Assembly: GCA_022432975.1 (NCBI GenBank)
Contig: CM039510.1
Location: 15,084,381-15,148,380, forward strand
Length of the DNA stretch: 64,000 bases
Direction: 5' to 3'
DNA from: Begonia masoniana
Lineage: Eukaryota > Streptophyta > Magnoliopsida > Cucurbitales > Begoniaceae
Both the position numbers and the translations under genes were made by a program. Positions 1 to 10,805 of this stretch are shown here, piece by piece; the stretch's first letter is position 1; each line of letters starts with the position of its first letter. The notes below the pieces were generated by a model. The model made no database searches. It saw nothing but the letters and a program-made list of their open reading frames with translations, and was not told the DNA's origin.

Positions 1-805
1 GGTCATTGTATGAATTTAGGAAAGAAGTAAAAGAGATTGTATGGGTTAAATGAGAGGTTACGATTGGAAGGAGGTCGGGGTTTAGTGGTATGCAATTGTG
101 AAATTTGCGATTGATGGAAGAAAGAGAACGGTGATTTTCACAGAAACCATTTAAGTAAGCTTAGGAGTTAGGCTAAGTTAGCAAATTTCTAGAGATCGAC
201 CTGTGTTTGGCAAGTCATGTCCAATAACTATGTAAATGAACTAAGGTTAGAACGTGCAGATTAGAGCACATTAGAGATCGAAGATGGACAAAAGAGTGTA
301 ACGTAAGTAGTATGAGACGTTTAGTTAAGAATATAGTGATAGAATTTAGGGATGAAGCTTAGAACGGACGCGATGTTTATAAGAAATTATGGTGACATAG
401 TTCGAGGAGTACAACAAGTGTGAAATTAGATGTGAAATCCGCCTTGAAAGAACTGGCGGGATTAGTAAGTGGTCCAGGACAGTATGTGACTTAGGGGATT
501 TAGTAAGGCCTAAAGTGTAGATGAAGATATGTACAGTCCCATTGAGAGTAGGGGATTACGAATTTAAGGTTAATGTTGATGGTATAGTCGAGGTTTTGGT
601 TTAGAATTTTAGAGATTGACCCTATGAAAGATGAGATTAGAGTTAATAAGAGGAAATTCGAATTTTTAGAGATGGAGGGAAGAGACTTTGAAGGAATTGA
701 GAGACTGTAAGTCGAAGTGTAAGACCGCAGGGCATGAGACAATGATATTAAGGACTACAAGCTATGACAATTTTGAGGACAAAATTTTAAATAAGGTGGA
801 TGGAA
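1..805 (+). mobile_element. E2: 3' part of internal region, non-coding
   Basis: This purine-rich stretch ends in a polypurine-like run (about 786-805) directly before a TGTAATATCC LTR start, so it is the tail of an internal region of a + strand LTR retrotransposon. No reading frame here resembles gag or pol. In E4 only about 40 bases separate the pol stop from the 3' LTR, so the roughly 760 non-coding bases here suggest a pol-less or very decayed element. Its style and composition recall the non-coding tail of E6 (46978-47680). The rest of E2 lies left of the window. Confidence 0.6.
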
Positions 806-1194
806 TGTAATATCCGACTTTTCAGGTTATTACTATTTTAATATAAATGGCATTTTTGTAAATATGTCAAATCAAGCCCGTTTTACAAACAGAAGGTTTC
901 GTTGGGATCCTAATTATTAATATGGATTTTAAGGAATTTACGAGAATTTCCGGAGTAGTAACGCTTAATTCCGAGTAATTACGTTCTCGTAATATAAAGG
1001 ACGTTTTAGTAAAAATAGTAAACGAGGTCTGATTTGCGAACGGACAGTTCTGTTAGAACCCAAATAATAAGTTGGAATTATTGGTGAAATAAGGAGATTT
1101 GGTGAAACCGAATAGTTAGCCGATTAACGAAACGAATGACTAAATGAATATAAAATAGAAGTAAGGGCAAAATGATAATTTGCCAAATCAATTT

Positions 1195-1200
1195 TATAAA
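1195..1200 (+). promoter_or_regulatory. LTR TATA box
   Basis: A TATAAA in the context AATTTTATAAAAAC lies about 30 bases before a pyrimidine-rich stretch. The same context occurs in both E4 LTRs (49168-49174 and 56189-56195), so it is the likely core promoter of this LTR family. The transcription start is inferred, not seen. Confidence 0.6.
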
Positions 1201-1781
1201 AACAACTTAAATCCTCTTCTCCCTCATTTGTTTCTCTCCTCGCGAAGAACCAGAGAGCTTCTGGTTTCTCTCCCTCACGCACGCCGGCGATTCTCCCTCA
1301 ACCTACGCCGATTTCTCCTCCGATCAACGCCGCTCCTTCACATTTTCTTCTCCACTCAACGCTATAGGTAAGATTCCGTAGCTTCGGTACGTTAGATTTC
1401 GATTTCTAAGATTTATAACGATTAGGGCTTTGTTTAGGGTTTTGTTAAAAATGTCGATTAGGCTTCGTAATCGATAGATTTACTGTAAATATAGATATAA
1501 AAGATGTATAGAACGTTATTGGACGAAATTATAGCGAATTGTGAGAAAAGTCGAAATTGGTGAGATTTAGAGAAAAATTCGTAAATGGTGGTTTGTGATA
1601 TCGAGCGTGGATTGTTCGATAAAACGCCTCGATTAGTTAAATTGGAATTTTAGGAAACTCCTTTGGTTAAGGATTTTATTAATTTGGACGTTATTGGTTC
1701 AATTGCATTTTAGTGATAATCGTTGTGAATTGCTATAGGTGCACCCGCTCGCGGACGGAGCTTGCATTCAACGGACATCAG

Positions 1782-2322
1782 GTAAGTCTCCGCGACTTGT
1801 TTGGCCAATTAGCCTACACCATATGATCTTCTGTGGTTCGAGGAAATTGGAGATTATAGATTGAGTTGGGTGAATAGGTTGGGTAGTTAGTTTTAGTTAA
1901 GTGTTATATGTTTATGTTCGTCGTTTGTATGTTTTAATTATGTTTATAGTATTGCACATGTTCACGCATCATGTTTCTGAAAACCACGAAAAAGGAATTT
2001 CTATGCATGTTTTCATGAAAAGGAAAAGGATAATGAAAAGGTATAAATGAATGTAATCTGGTCAAGGAGGTGGCGGTGGTTCAGACATGGCTGCTTAGGG
2101 AGCACGTTTTCCCCCCGGTTAGATACGAGGGGCTATCCAATCGCGGGATGTGCCGCTCCTATCTAGCGAGAGTGAGGCCACGGTGACGTCTCTGTAATGT
2201 AATGAAATGAAATGAATAGCGAAAAGGTAGGATGCATGTTTTACAAACTGCATGCATGGCATTCACTTGTATTCACGTAGACTTACTGAGCCTTAAGCTC
2301 ACGACTTATGTTTATGGTGTAG
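1782..2322 (+). other. Putative LTR intron with complementary ends (E2)
   Basis: The donor CAG|GTAAGT is at 1782. Arm 1, CCTACACCATA (1813-1823), is perfectly complementary over 11 nt to arm 2, TATGGTGTAGG (2313-2323), which contains the candidate acceptor AG at 2321-2322. A small hairpin (GGC-N6-GCC, about 1803-1814) abuts arm 1. A second hairpin, TGAGC-CTTAA-GCTCA (2287-2301), ends 20 nt before the AG. Splicing itself is inferred; the repeats and the donor are read directly. Confidence 0.6.
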
Positions 2323-2811
2323 GTGACGTAGATCCAGGTGAGGATGACGTTCCTCCTCCTGATGTCTGAGGCAGTTGATGGATGATGGCCCGTGGGAGTG
2401 CGCTGGGCAGTCGAGGCGCGTTTTGACCCGTGGGGGAAGTATGTATAGATGTTGGGATTTTCATGATGTTTGGGTTGATGTTAAATTGTATAGAACATAT
2501 TAGGATGCTTGGTCTGGTAGTTGATAGGTTTACTTTTGACGTTTCAAATGTTTTGGTAATCGTATTTAAATGTTTTGTTAAGTCTTTTATTCGAATGTTA
2601 TAGAAATGTTTTAAATGGTTTTGGGATTGGTTATGGATAGGCTCGATTTTTAGGGCTATCCACGCAGTTGGATTTCGCAAAGTCCGATGCGAGTCGATTG
2701 AGTTTAGATTATGTTTTAATCGGTTGAGTGCACGTTGTGAGTTATGGTGATTTTTGCAAAGTCCGATGCGAGTCGATTGAGTTTAGATTATTAGTGAAAG
2801 GAAGAAGATGA

Positions 2812-3021
2812 TTTGTTCCCTGGAAATCGGATTCCAGAGAACAAATCGATGTGTTTGATGCTGTGAAGTATGAAGTGTTAAAGTCTCTGTTATTGAATGA
2901 AGGAAGGGAGGGATCGCTGCATAGTGTGCAGCGATCGATCTCTGCTAAAAAAGCAGAGATCGATCGCCGCCCTTGCTTTGTATGCAGCGATCGATCTCTG
3001 CAGTTGGCAGAGATCGATCGC
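2812..3021 (+). repeat. Palindromic module near LTR 3' end (E2)
   Basis: Three consecutive inverted repeats are present. Arms 2812-2825/2832-2845 (14 bp, one mismatch) flank a CTGGAA..TTCCAG core. Arms 2931-2945/2953-2967 and 2987-3001/3007-3021 are perfect 15 bp palindromes built on GCGATCGATC. Equivalent modules with different sequence sit at the same place in other LTRs of this group. Confidence 0.85.
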
Positions 3022-3290
3022 CGCCTCCTTTTGGCAGCGAATGGTTCCGATTCTGCCTCTGTTTTATGTTTTATTAAATATTTAAATGTTTTAAGTTTTA
3101 TTTAAATTGTTTTAGTTTATGTTTTAAATGATTTACCAAACAAACTTCGATTTCGGTTTCGGTTTCGATTTCAATTCCGCTTTAACGTTAGGTTTTAAAG
3201 TTATAAATGTGAAGATAAAAAAAAATAAATAAATAAAATAAAAATAAATATAGTACGGGAAATACGGGTACAGTATTAGGGGTGTTACAC

Positions 3291-3579
3291 CCACATAACG
3301 AGGGTTCAACTTACCCCTCCTTCCAAATCTCATGAAGCCCTTAAACGGAGAAACCTTAAGGTAAACCTCATCACCATCTTCAAACTCTAGCTCTCTCTGT
3401 CTCGTGTCAACATAGCTCTTCTGTCGGCTCTGAGCTATCTCAACACGCTGTCGGATAACAGCAATCTTCTCTGCCGTTTGCTGTAGAATCTCTGGACTTA
3501 CGATGCTGGCCTCGCCAACCTCGTCCCAATACAACGGAGACCTACACTTCCGTCCATACAGCGCCTCGTACGGAGCCAT
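3291..3579 (-). pseudogene. E1 integrase C-terminal segment, truncated
   Basis: The frame begins with [20 protein letters not shown], a hallmark just after the catalytic core of gypsy integrases, and continues through the GKLNPRYVG segment. It stops at 3291, where the E2 LTR replaces the downstream codons; sequence read beyond that point is LTR. The chromodomain that should follow is missing. The homologous continuation is intact in E4 (ending 55739) and E5 (61949-62323), which fixes the position of the break. Confidence 0.85.
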
Positions 3580-5720
3580 GCCAATAGTAGCCTAGAAGCT
3601 GTTGTTGTACGAGAACTCAATCAGAGGCAAATATCGGCTCCACGAGCCCTGAAACTCCAGCACACAAGCTCTGAGCATATCCTTAAGAATCTGATTCGTC
3701 CTCTCTATCTGACTTTCGAATTAAATCTCGGATCACGATCTGAGACAATAGAAACTGGCACTCCATGCAGTCTAACAATCTCCTGCACGTAAAGCTCGGC
3801 AAGCTGGTCCATAGAAGATGCCATCTTCACAGATAAGAAGTGGGCTGACTTTGTCAATCGGTCGACGATCACCAAAACACCATCATGGACCTTTGTCATC
3901 CTCGGGAGACCCACAATGAAATCCGTGGAGATCTGCTCCCACTTACACTTCAGAATTGGCAGTGGCAATAACGTTCCGGCCGGTAGCTACACTTTCGTCC
4001 ATACAGAGCCTCGTACGGAGCCATGCCAATAGTAGCCTAGAAGCTGTTGTTGTACGAGAACTCAATCAGAGGCAAATATCGGCTCCACGAGCCCTGAAAC
4101 TCCAGCACACAAGCTCTGAGCATATCCTTAAGAATCTGATTCGTCCTCTCTATCTGACCATCAGTCTGAGGATGAAATGCCGTACTAAAATTAAGCTGAG
4201 TTCCCATAGCGTTATGCAGGCTCTTTCAGAACTTCGAATTAAATCTCGGATCACGATCTGAGACAATAGAAACTGGCACTCCATGCAGTCTAACAATCTC
4301 CTGCACGTAAAGCTCGCAAGCTGGTCCACAGAAGATGCCATCTTCAGAGATAAGAAGTGGGGCCGCGAGTTCCCATAGCGTTATGCAGGCTCTTTCAGAA
4401 CTTCGAATTAAATCTCGGATCACGATCTGAGACAATAGAAACTGGCACTCCATGCAGTCTAACAATCTCCTGCACGTAAAGCTCGGCAAGCTGGTCCATA
4501 GAAGATGCCATCTTCACAGATAAGAAGTGGGCTGACTTTGTCAATCGGTCGACGATCACCAAAACACCATCATGGACCTTTGTCATCCTCGGGAGACCCA
4601 CAATGAAATCCGTGGAGATCTGCTCCCACTTACACTTCAGAATTGGCAGTGGCAATAACGTTCCGGCCGGTAGCTACACTTTCGTCCATACAGAGCCTCG
4701 TACGGAGCCATGCCAATAGTAGCCTAGAAGCTGTTGTTGTACGAGAACTCAATCAGAGGCAAATATCGGCTCCACGAGCCCTGAAACTCTAGCACACAAG
4801 CTCTGAGCATATCCTCAAGAATCTGATTCGTCCTCTCTGTCTGACCATCAGTCTGAGGATGAAATGCCGTGCTAATATTAAGCTGAGTCCCCATAGCTTT
4901 ATGCAGGCTCTTCCATAACTTCGAATTAAATCTCGGATCACGATCTGAGACAATAGAAACTGGCACTCCATGCAGTCTAACAATCTCCTGCACGTAAAGC
5001 TCGGCAAGCTGGTCCACAGAAGATGCCATCTTCACAGATAAGAAGTGGGCTGACTTTGTCAATCGGTCGACGATCACCAAAACACCATCATGGACCTTTG
5101 TCATCCTCGGGAGACCCACAATGAAATCCGTGGAGATCTGCTCCCACTTACACTTCAGAATTGGCAGTGGCAATAACGTTCCGGCCGGTAGCTACACTTT
5201 CGTCCATACAGAGCCTCGTACGGAGCCATGCCAATAGTAGCCTAGAAGCTGTTGTTGTACGAGAACTCAATCAGAGGCAAATATCGGCTCCACGAGCCCT
5301 GAAACTCTAGCACACAAGCTCTGAGCATATCCTCAAGAATCTGATTCGTCCTCTCTGTCTGACCATCAGTCTGAGGATGAAATGCCGTGCTAATATTAAG
5401 CTGAGTCCCCATAGCTTCATGCAGGCTCTTCCATAACTTCGAATTAAATCTCGGATCACGATCTGAGACAATACGAAACTGGCACTCCCATGCAGTATAA
5501 CAATCTCCTGCACGTTTAAAGCTCGGCAAGCTCGGCAAGCTGGTCCACAGAAGATGCCATCTTCAGAGATAAGAAGTGGGCCGACTTTGTCAATCGATCC
5601 ACGATCACCAAAACACCATCATGGCCCTTCGTCGTCCTCGGGAGCCCCACAATGAAATCCGTGGAGATCTGCTCCCACTTACACTCCGGAATTGGCAGTG
5701 GCAATAACGTTCCGGCCGGT
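3546..5720 (-). repeat. E1 integrase core amplified about fourfold in tandem
   Basis: Units of about 440-690 bp begin near 3546, 3984, 4672 and 5191. Each runs from the YGRKCRSP region back through the DRDPRF segment to the PLPI.KWEQIS segment. Junctions recur as CGGCCGGTAG joined to CTACACTTTCG. Unit 1 lacks about 75 bp in the middle. Unit 2 carries an extra partial copy (about 4225-4390). Units 3 and 4 are almost identical, so the expansion is younger than most of the decay of E1. None of the units can give a complete integrase. Confidence 0.85.
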
Positions 5721-6187
5721 CTCTGGTGCTCTGCCTTTACCTGTTGACATACTAGACAGGTTTCAACGTACTTGGCGACCTCTCCCTTCATATTTGGCCA
5801 CCAAAAATGTTGCTTTAAATCCCGGTACATCTTAGTACTTCCGGGGTACACAGAATATGTCGAAGAATGTGCCTCGGCCAATATCTACTTCTTCAGATCC
5901 TCGTCGTTAGGCACGTACCACCTATGCCTGAACTTCAGAATACCATCATCCGATAAATGGAAATCCAACGAGTCTCCCAACGTCATACTCAATCGAAGCT
6001 CCTCACACTCCGTATCATTTTGCTGAGCTTCGTGTATCCTATCCAGAATGGTCGGCCTGAGGGAAATGTTAGTGAGCATACTGGACAACTCTGCCACTAT
6101 CTCCACATCGAACCTCTCAATCTCAGACCGCAACGTGACTGACATCGCTGCTAGTGAAGGCTGACTCGTAGAAGGCACTCTACTCAA
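5516..6187 (-). pseudogene. E1 integrase N-terminal zinc domain and linker
   Basis: Two frames (5885-6187 and 5516-5881) cover the RNase H-integrase linker and the HHCC zinc-binding domain. The CLVCQQVK cysteine pair is present. The second histidine of the usual H...HPG pattern is tyrosine (VYPGSTK), a likely inactivating change. The frame continues into the first catalytic-core motif ([10 protein letters not shown]). A frame break at about 5882 separates the two parts. Confidence 0.8.
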
Positions 6188-6189
6188 AG

Positions 6190-6784
6190 CATCAGCAACC
6201 TTGTTCGCCTTTCTTGGATGGTACTTGATATCAAAATCATAATCTTTGATGAACTCAAGCCACCATCTCCGTCACATATTCAGCTCCTTCTGCGTAAATA
6301 AATACTTCAAGCTCTTGTGGTCGGAAAATATCTCGCACTGCTGCCCATATAAATAATGTCTCCATATCTTCAGTGCAAAGACCACAGCTGCTAACTCAAG
6401 GTCGTGGGTAGGGTAATTTGCTCGTACGGCTTCAACTACCGATAAGCATAAGCAATAACTCTCCCCTCCTGCATCAATACACAACCGAGTACCACTCCAG
6501 ACGCATCACAATAAATACTGAACTTGTCACCCTCAACAGGTAGCGTCAATACTGGAGCGGTGGTCAATCTCTGCTTTAACTCCATAAAACTGTCGTCACA
6601 AGCAGCTGACCATACGAACTTCTCGTTCTTCCGAGTCAAACATGAAAGAGGAACTGTAATCTTTGGAAATCTCTCTATAAACTTCCGATAATAACCAGCT
6701 AATCCGAGAAATCCACGCACCTCACGTGCGTTCTTCGGCTGCGGCCAATCTCTGACCACCTGAATCTTGCTCGGATCCATAGAA
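6190..6784 (-). pseudogene. E1 RNase H domain remnants
   Basis: Two overlapping frames encode the end of RT (the connection segment with [13 protein letters not shown]) and an RNase H with [31 protein letters not shown] and [12 protein letters not shown] frameshift near 6440-6484 breaks the domain just after the catalytic-aspartate region. The order and motifs match INT1 of E8 residue by residue over long stretches, so the assignment is secure although the gene is broken. Confidence 0.82.
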
Positions 6785-6870
6785 ACTCAATCCTGTGATA
6801 TGATATGGCCAAGAAAACTAACCCTATCTAGCCAAAACTTTCATTTAGAGAACTTTGGATATAGCTGGCG

Positions 6871-7581
6871 TTAACTCAGAATCTGCAAAACAATCCGCAG
6901 ATGTTTCTCGTGCTCTTCCTTCGTCTTAGAATAAATCAAGATATCGTCGATGAAAACCACCACGAACTTTTCCAGATACTCCTTGAAGACACGGTTCATC
7001 AAATCCATAAACGCTGCAGGGGCATTAGTAAGTCCAAAGGACATGACAAGGAACTCATAATGCCCATACCTCGTTCGGAATGCCGTTTTCTGAATATCAT
7101 CCCTCCGGACCTTCAGCTGATAATAACCCGAGCGTAGATCAATCCTGGAAAACACTTGGGCACCCAGTAGCTTATCAAATAGGTCATCAATCCGAGGCAA
7201 CAGATATTTATTCTTCACCGTCAATTTGTTTAACTCTCTGTAATCGATGCACATCTTGAGGGTCCCGTCTTTCTTCGTAACAAACAGAACGGGCGCACCC
7301 TAGGGTAAAACACTGGGTCGAATAAAACCCTTCTCTAACAACTCATCAAGCTGAGTCCTCAGCTCTCTCAACTCAGCTGGTGCCAACCGATACAGGTTTT
7401 TAAACCTTGGCGTGATATTCAGATAGACATCAATATTAAACTCAATCTCCCGGTCTTGCAGTTGCCCGGGAAGATCATCAAGGAATATCTCAGAGAACTC
7501 TCTGACTATAGGAATGTCGCTCGGCTTTATTCCGCTGAGCAACTGAATATCAAATACGGAGGCCAAATAAATAGAGCACAC
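6871..7581 (-). pseudogene. E1 reverse transcriptase remnants
   Basis: Two frames (7300-7581 and 6871-7254) form one RT domain interrupted near 7255-7300. Visible motifs are [28 protein letters not shown], the fingers/palm segment [18 protein letters not shown] and the active-site box [11 protein letters not shown] (gypsy FIDD form of YxDD). The upstream frame carries the protease-RT linker with the PIVREFSEIF segment. Several in-frame stops separate it from the protease frame. Confidence 0.85.
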
Positions 7582-7730
7582 ACCTTTAAACTGCTCGTTG
7601 ACCTTCTGGAATAAGAAATAGGCGACCCGCTCAATCTACTCATCCCCTGATAAGAAAACTCGGCTTTACCCGGAGGTCGGAAGGTCACAATCCCGGATCG
7701 ACAATCGATGGTGGCGAAGTGTTGTGCAAG

Positions 7731-8285
7731 CTAGTCCATCCCTAAGATAAGATCATACTGCTCTATGCTCATAACTATCAAACGAGCATAAAGGGTAATA
7801 TCCCCCACTGAGATGACGTTGCCCTGGAGAATACGTTCTGACTGCATAAGCTCTCTTGAAGGTAGCATCACTCTATACTCGACCCCAGCTAACTCAGACT
7901 CTAATCCCAATCTAGTCATGCATGCAGTCGATATAAAGGAGTGCGTAGCTCCCGTATCCATCAAAGTAAAATCAGCGGTGCCCATAATCAGAATAGTACC
8001 TGCCATCACAAAGGGCTGAGCCTCGTCGTCGACATCGCCAGGCTCTATAAATGCAAAAATCCTCTGCATAACCCTCCTCTGATCACCGCCTGACAAATCT
8101 CTGCCGGGCTTTAGGCAATCCTTGAAGTAATGGCCAATCTCCCCATATCTAAAACACTGGTGAGTGCCAACGCGGCACTCACCACTATGCTCCTTCTTGC
8201 ACCTGGGGCACCATGGCATCTGAGAAGCCCCCTGTACTTGCTTCCCCTTACCCTGATCATTACCTCCCTCAAGTGGTCTCTTCAC
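7731..8285 (-). pseudogene. E1 gag zinc knuckle and protease
   Basis: The knuckle reads CFRYGEIGHYFKDC: the second cysteine of the CX2CX4HX4C pattern has become tyrosine, so zinc binding is probably lost. E4 keeps the intact form. Downstream is the retroviral-type aspartic protease with [13 protein letters not shown] and the LILGMD flap-end motif. The frame ends at 7731 with a stop where E8 continues uninterrupted. Confidence 0.85.
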
Positions 8286-8423
8286 ATCCCTCTGCTGCTG
8301 CTGGGGCTGTGCTCTAGGCTGCCAACCTCGGTTCTATGACTGAGGTCGGATCTCACGGAAGAAGCCCTTAGCTGGCTCCCTCGGTCTAACACAAGTAGCT
8401 CTGGCAGCCTCAATATCCAGAGC

Positions 8424-9071
8424 TCAAGTTGTGATGTCAGAATAGGGCACATCAATAATACCTGATACAATAACGTGCATCCGAATCTCCAGATTAAGTC
8501 CCTTCATAAACTGGTGCACCTTCTCCTCATTGTCACTGACAAGGCGCGGTGTAAATTGCGATAAGGACTCAAACTTCTGGATATACTCTACAACTGAACC
8601 TGTCTGCTTCAGCTGCGTAAACTCATTCCTCTTTGCCACTCTCACAGTGCGGCTGAAATACTTATCGAAGAACACGGTCTTAAACCGCTCCCACGTCATA
8701 ACTGATACATCTGTCGTCACCTTGATCGAATCCCACCAGAAACGGGCGTCTAACGCCAGGTGGAAGGTAACATAAGCCACCTTACTCCCGTTCCCTACCT
8801 CTACATAATCCAGCATATCCTCCATCACCTGGATCCATTCTTCCGCAATATTTGGATTCGATGATCAGCCATCGAATACTGGAGGCCGTAGGCCTTGGAA
8901 CTTCTGCATGCCCTGGTTATTAGGAACCACCAAATCCTGGGCCCTCTGGTTCTCTCGATTTACTAAATTCTCAATTTGTTGTGCTTGATGGTCCATGTGC
9001 TGAGACTGACGGTCTAGCAACTCCATAAGTCGATCTAGCGCGTCATCCCGAGGATCTTTTCCTCGAGCCAT
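8424..9071 (-). pseudogene. E1 gag (capsid) remnants
   Basis: Translation starts at the ATG at 9071 (MARGKDPRDDALDRLMEL), with the frame open to about 8865. A break of about 40 bases follows, and the capsid domain resumes at 8828 (ARFWWDSIKV, FFDKYFSRTVRVAKRNEF). The N-terminus with alternating charged residues and glutamines matches E4 gag. The ATG is preceded by a splice-like interval (9084-9146) as in the other elements. Confidence 0.85.
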
Positions 9072-9083
9072 ATTTTATAACTT

Positions 9084-9146
9084 CTACAAAATCAAAACAA
9101 TAATCCTAAGAAATATAGAATCAAATAAAGCAGTAAACGTACTTAC
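9084..9146 (-). other. Putative leader intron before gag (E1)
   Basis: On the minus strand, donor CAACT|GTAAGTACG (GT at 9146-9145) and acceptor TTTTGTAG (AG at 9085-9084) bracket 63 nt of T-rich sequence, 13 nt before the gag ATG. The same layout occurs in E4, E6 and E8. Splicing is inferred from the signals and their conservation. Confidence 0.5.
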
Positions 9147-9216
9147 AGTTGAGGAAGGATGTCCGCGTAGTGGCTGTGCAGTCGAGCAGTCTACAGAGCT
9201 GATTTTAAAACCCGGC

Positions 9217-9229
9217 GGCTCTGATACCA
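9217..9229 (-). other. Primer-binding site, tRNA-iMet (E1)
   Basis: On the minus strand it reads TGGTATCAGAGCC, complementary to the 3' end of plant initiator methionine tRNA, five bases inside the LTR. It fixes the direction of the element. Confidence 0.92.
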
Positions 9230-9477
9230 TAAACTGTGATGACCCTAATACTGTACCCAATTTCCCGTACATTTTTTTTTCATTTTATTCTTCTAACTTT
9301 AAATGAACTTTAAGGGGAAATAAAATTGAAATCGAAATCATAATTTAAGTCGGAATTAAAATCTAGTCTTTAAATCATTTAAAGCAAAACACAAAACTAT
9401 TAAATAACACTTAAAATCAATTGAAACAATTAAAATTAAAGGGAGGACAAAACTGTAAAAACCCACAACCAAAAGGG

Positions 9478-9745
9478 AGGGGCGATCGATCTCCAAATAC
9501 AGGAGATCGATCGCTGATGCATCAAACAGCAGGGGCGTTCAGTCGCCCCTCAGGGCCAGCGATCAGTCGCGGCAACAAAACAAGGAGGGGCGACTAGTTG
9601 CCCCTCACTCTCGCGCCCCGTCGCCTCTCCCTTCTTCTTCTTTCTTCTCTTCTCTTTTTTTTAACAAATACTCTCTGGAATCCGTAATTCCAGAGAGCAA
9701 AACACTTTATAAAAAAATGCTCTTTGGAATCAAAATTCCAGAGAG
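9478..9745 (-). repeat. Palindromic module (E1 LTR)
   Basis: GATCGATC-type inverted repeats occur at about 9482-9514 (GCGATCGATCTCC pairing with GGAGATCGATCGC). Two tandem hairpins with CTCTGGAATY..AATTCCAGAG stems lie at about 9671-9699 and 9719-9746. Position and design match the E2 module although the sequence differs. Confidence 0.75.
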
Positions 9746-10202
9746 CAAAACACCAACTTACTTTCCATTCCTGCACACCACACTCTTCACAAATTAACAT
9801 TTTATCAACTTCAACTAAACAACCTAAACACATATTAAATTTTTCTAAAAACTAACTGCGTGGATACATTTAAAAATCGACCAATTCTCCTGTTTTAAAT
9901 TCCAAGCAGTTCCAATGAAACATTATAAAAACACAGTTTATAAAACAGGTTTTTCAAGGACGTTTAAAACCTCAAAACATGAACCTAACATCTAACTAGA
10001 TCCAAGCATCCTAATATGTTCTACTTTACACATATTTTGTCCAAAAATAACCTAGTACTCTCAAAACACGTACATACATCCCCACGGGTCATAACGCACC
10101 GACTGCTCAGCACACTCCCACGGGCCATTCTCCATCAACTGCATCATACATCAGGAGGAGGAACGCCATCCTCACCTGGCTCAATGTCACCTACAACGTC
10201 AC

Positions 10203-10805
10203 CTACACCATACAGACACACTATGAGCTAAAGGCTCAGTAAATTCTACGTAAATGCAGATGCGTGCAGTGCATATGGAGTTCAGAAATCATGCATAACA
10301 TACAGATCATGGCAGACAGAATATCACCGAGATCTCATCCCCCTAACCGGAGAGAGCTCATCCATTGGTCATACTACTCTTTCCAGCTACAGGAGGGGGG
10401 TACACGCTTATAACATATACAGCCGTGCCTGAGCCCCACCTCGCGTGACAAGATAATAGATTACGTATTTTAATACATTACATGAGATGTGGTATTGGTC
10501 AGACCCTTAATCGGTCCACACAATAGATCAATAGCCCCCTCCTCTTATACGCCACATCGGTTTTCTGAAAACATCGTGCGGAAATTCATTTTCATGCTTA
10601 GTTAAAATACGTGATGCATTAAAAGTTATAAGCATAAAATAAACAACCAACATGCATACCATCAAGACGAATAAAACATAACCTAATAAGCGATTAACCT
10701 AACTACCCAACCAAAGGAATTTAATCACACAATACTCTAAGATCCTCGACGCAACATCGAAGTACGGTGTAGGCCAATCGGCCAGAGTAAGTCACGAGAA
10801 CTTAC
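10203..10805 (-). other. Putative LTR intron with complementary ends (E1)
   Basis: On the minus strand, donor AAG|GTAAGT is at 10805, arm 1 CCTACACCGTA is at 10773-10763 and arm 2 TATGGTGTAGG is at 10212-10202. All 11 positions pair, with one G-U. Hairpin GGCC-GATT-GGCC (10783-10772) abuts arm 1. Hairpin TGAGC..GCTCA (10238-10224) ends 20 nt before the acceptor AG. Confidence 0.6.

Larger units (their letters stand above)
806..3290 (+). mobile_element. E2: 3' LTR (about 2.5 kb)
   Basis: The LTR begins TGTAATATCC and ends GGGGTGTTACA, the same ends as the paired LTRs of E4 (48758-51142 and 55780-58081), to which it is related but clearly diverged. It contains a TATA box, a CT-rich first exon, a donor at about 1370, an exon at about 1739-1781, a second donor at 1782, an acceptor at 2321-2322 and a palindromic module at 2812-3021. 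It abuts E1 coding sequence at 3291, so E2 inserted into E1; the left target-site copy is outside the window. Confidence 0.85.

Noticed and set aside
1180..1371. 63-codon frame at the start of the E2 LTR transcript as a small protein
   Set aside because: It covers the pyrimidine-rich first exon, starts before the likely transcription start and is not conserved as protein in E4.
3133..3290. C-terminal residues of the frame crossing 3290
   Set aside because: They are translated from the E2 LTR after the junction and are not part of integrase.
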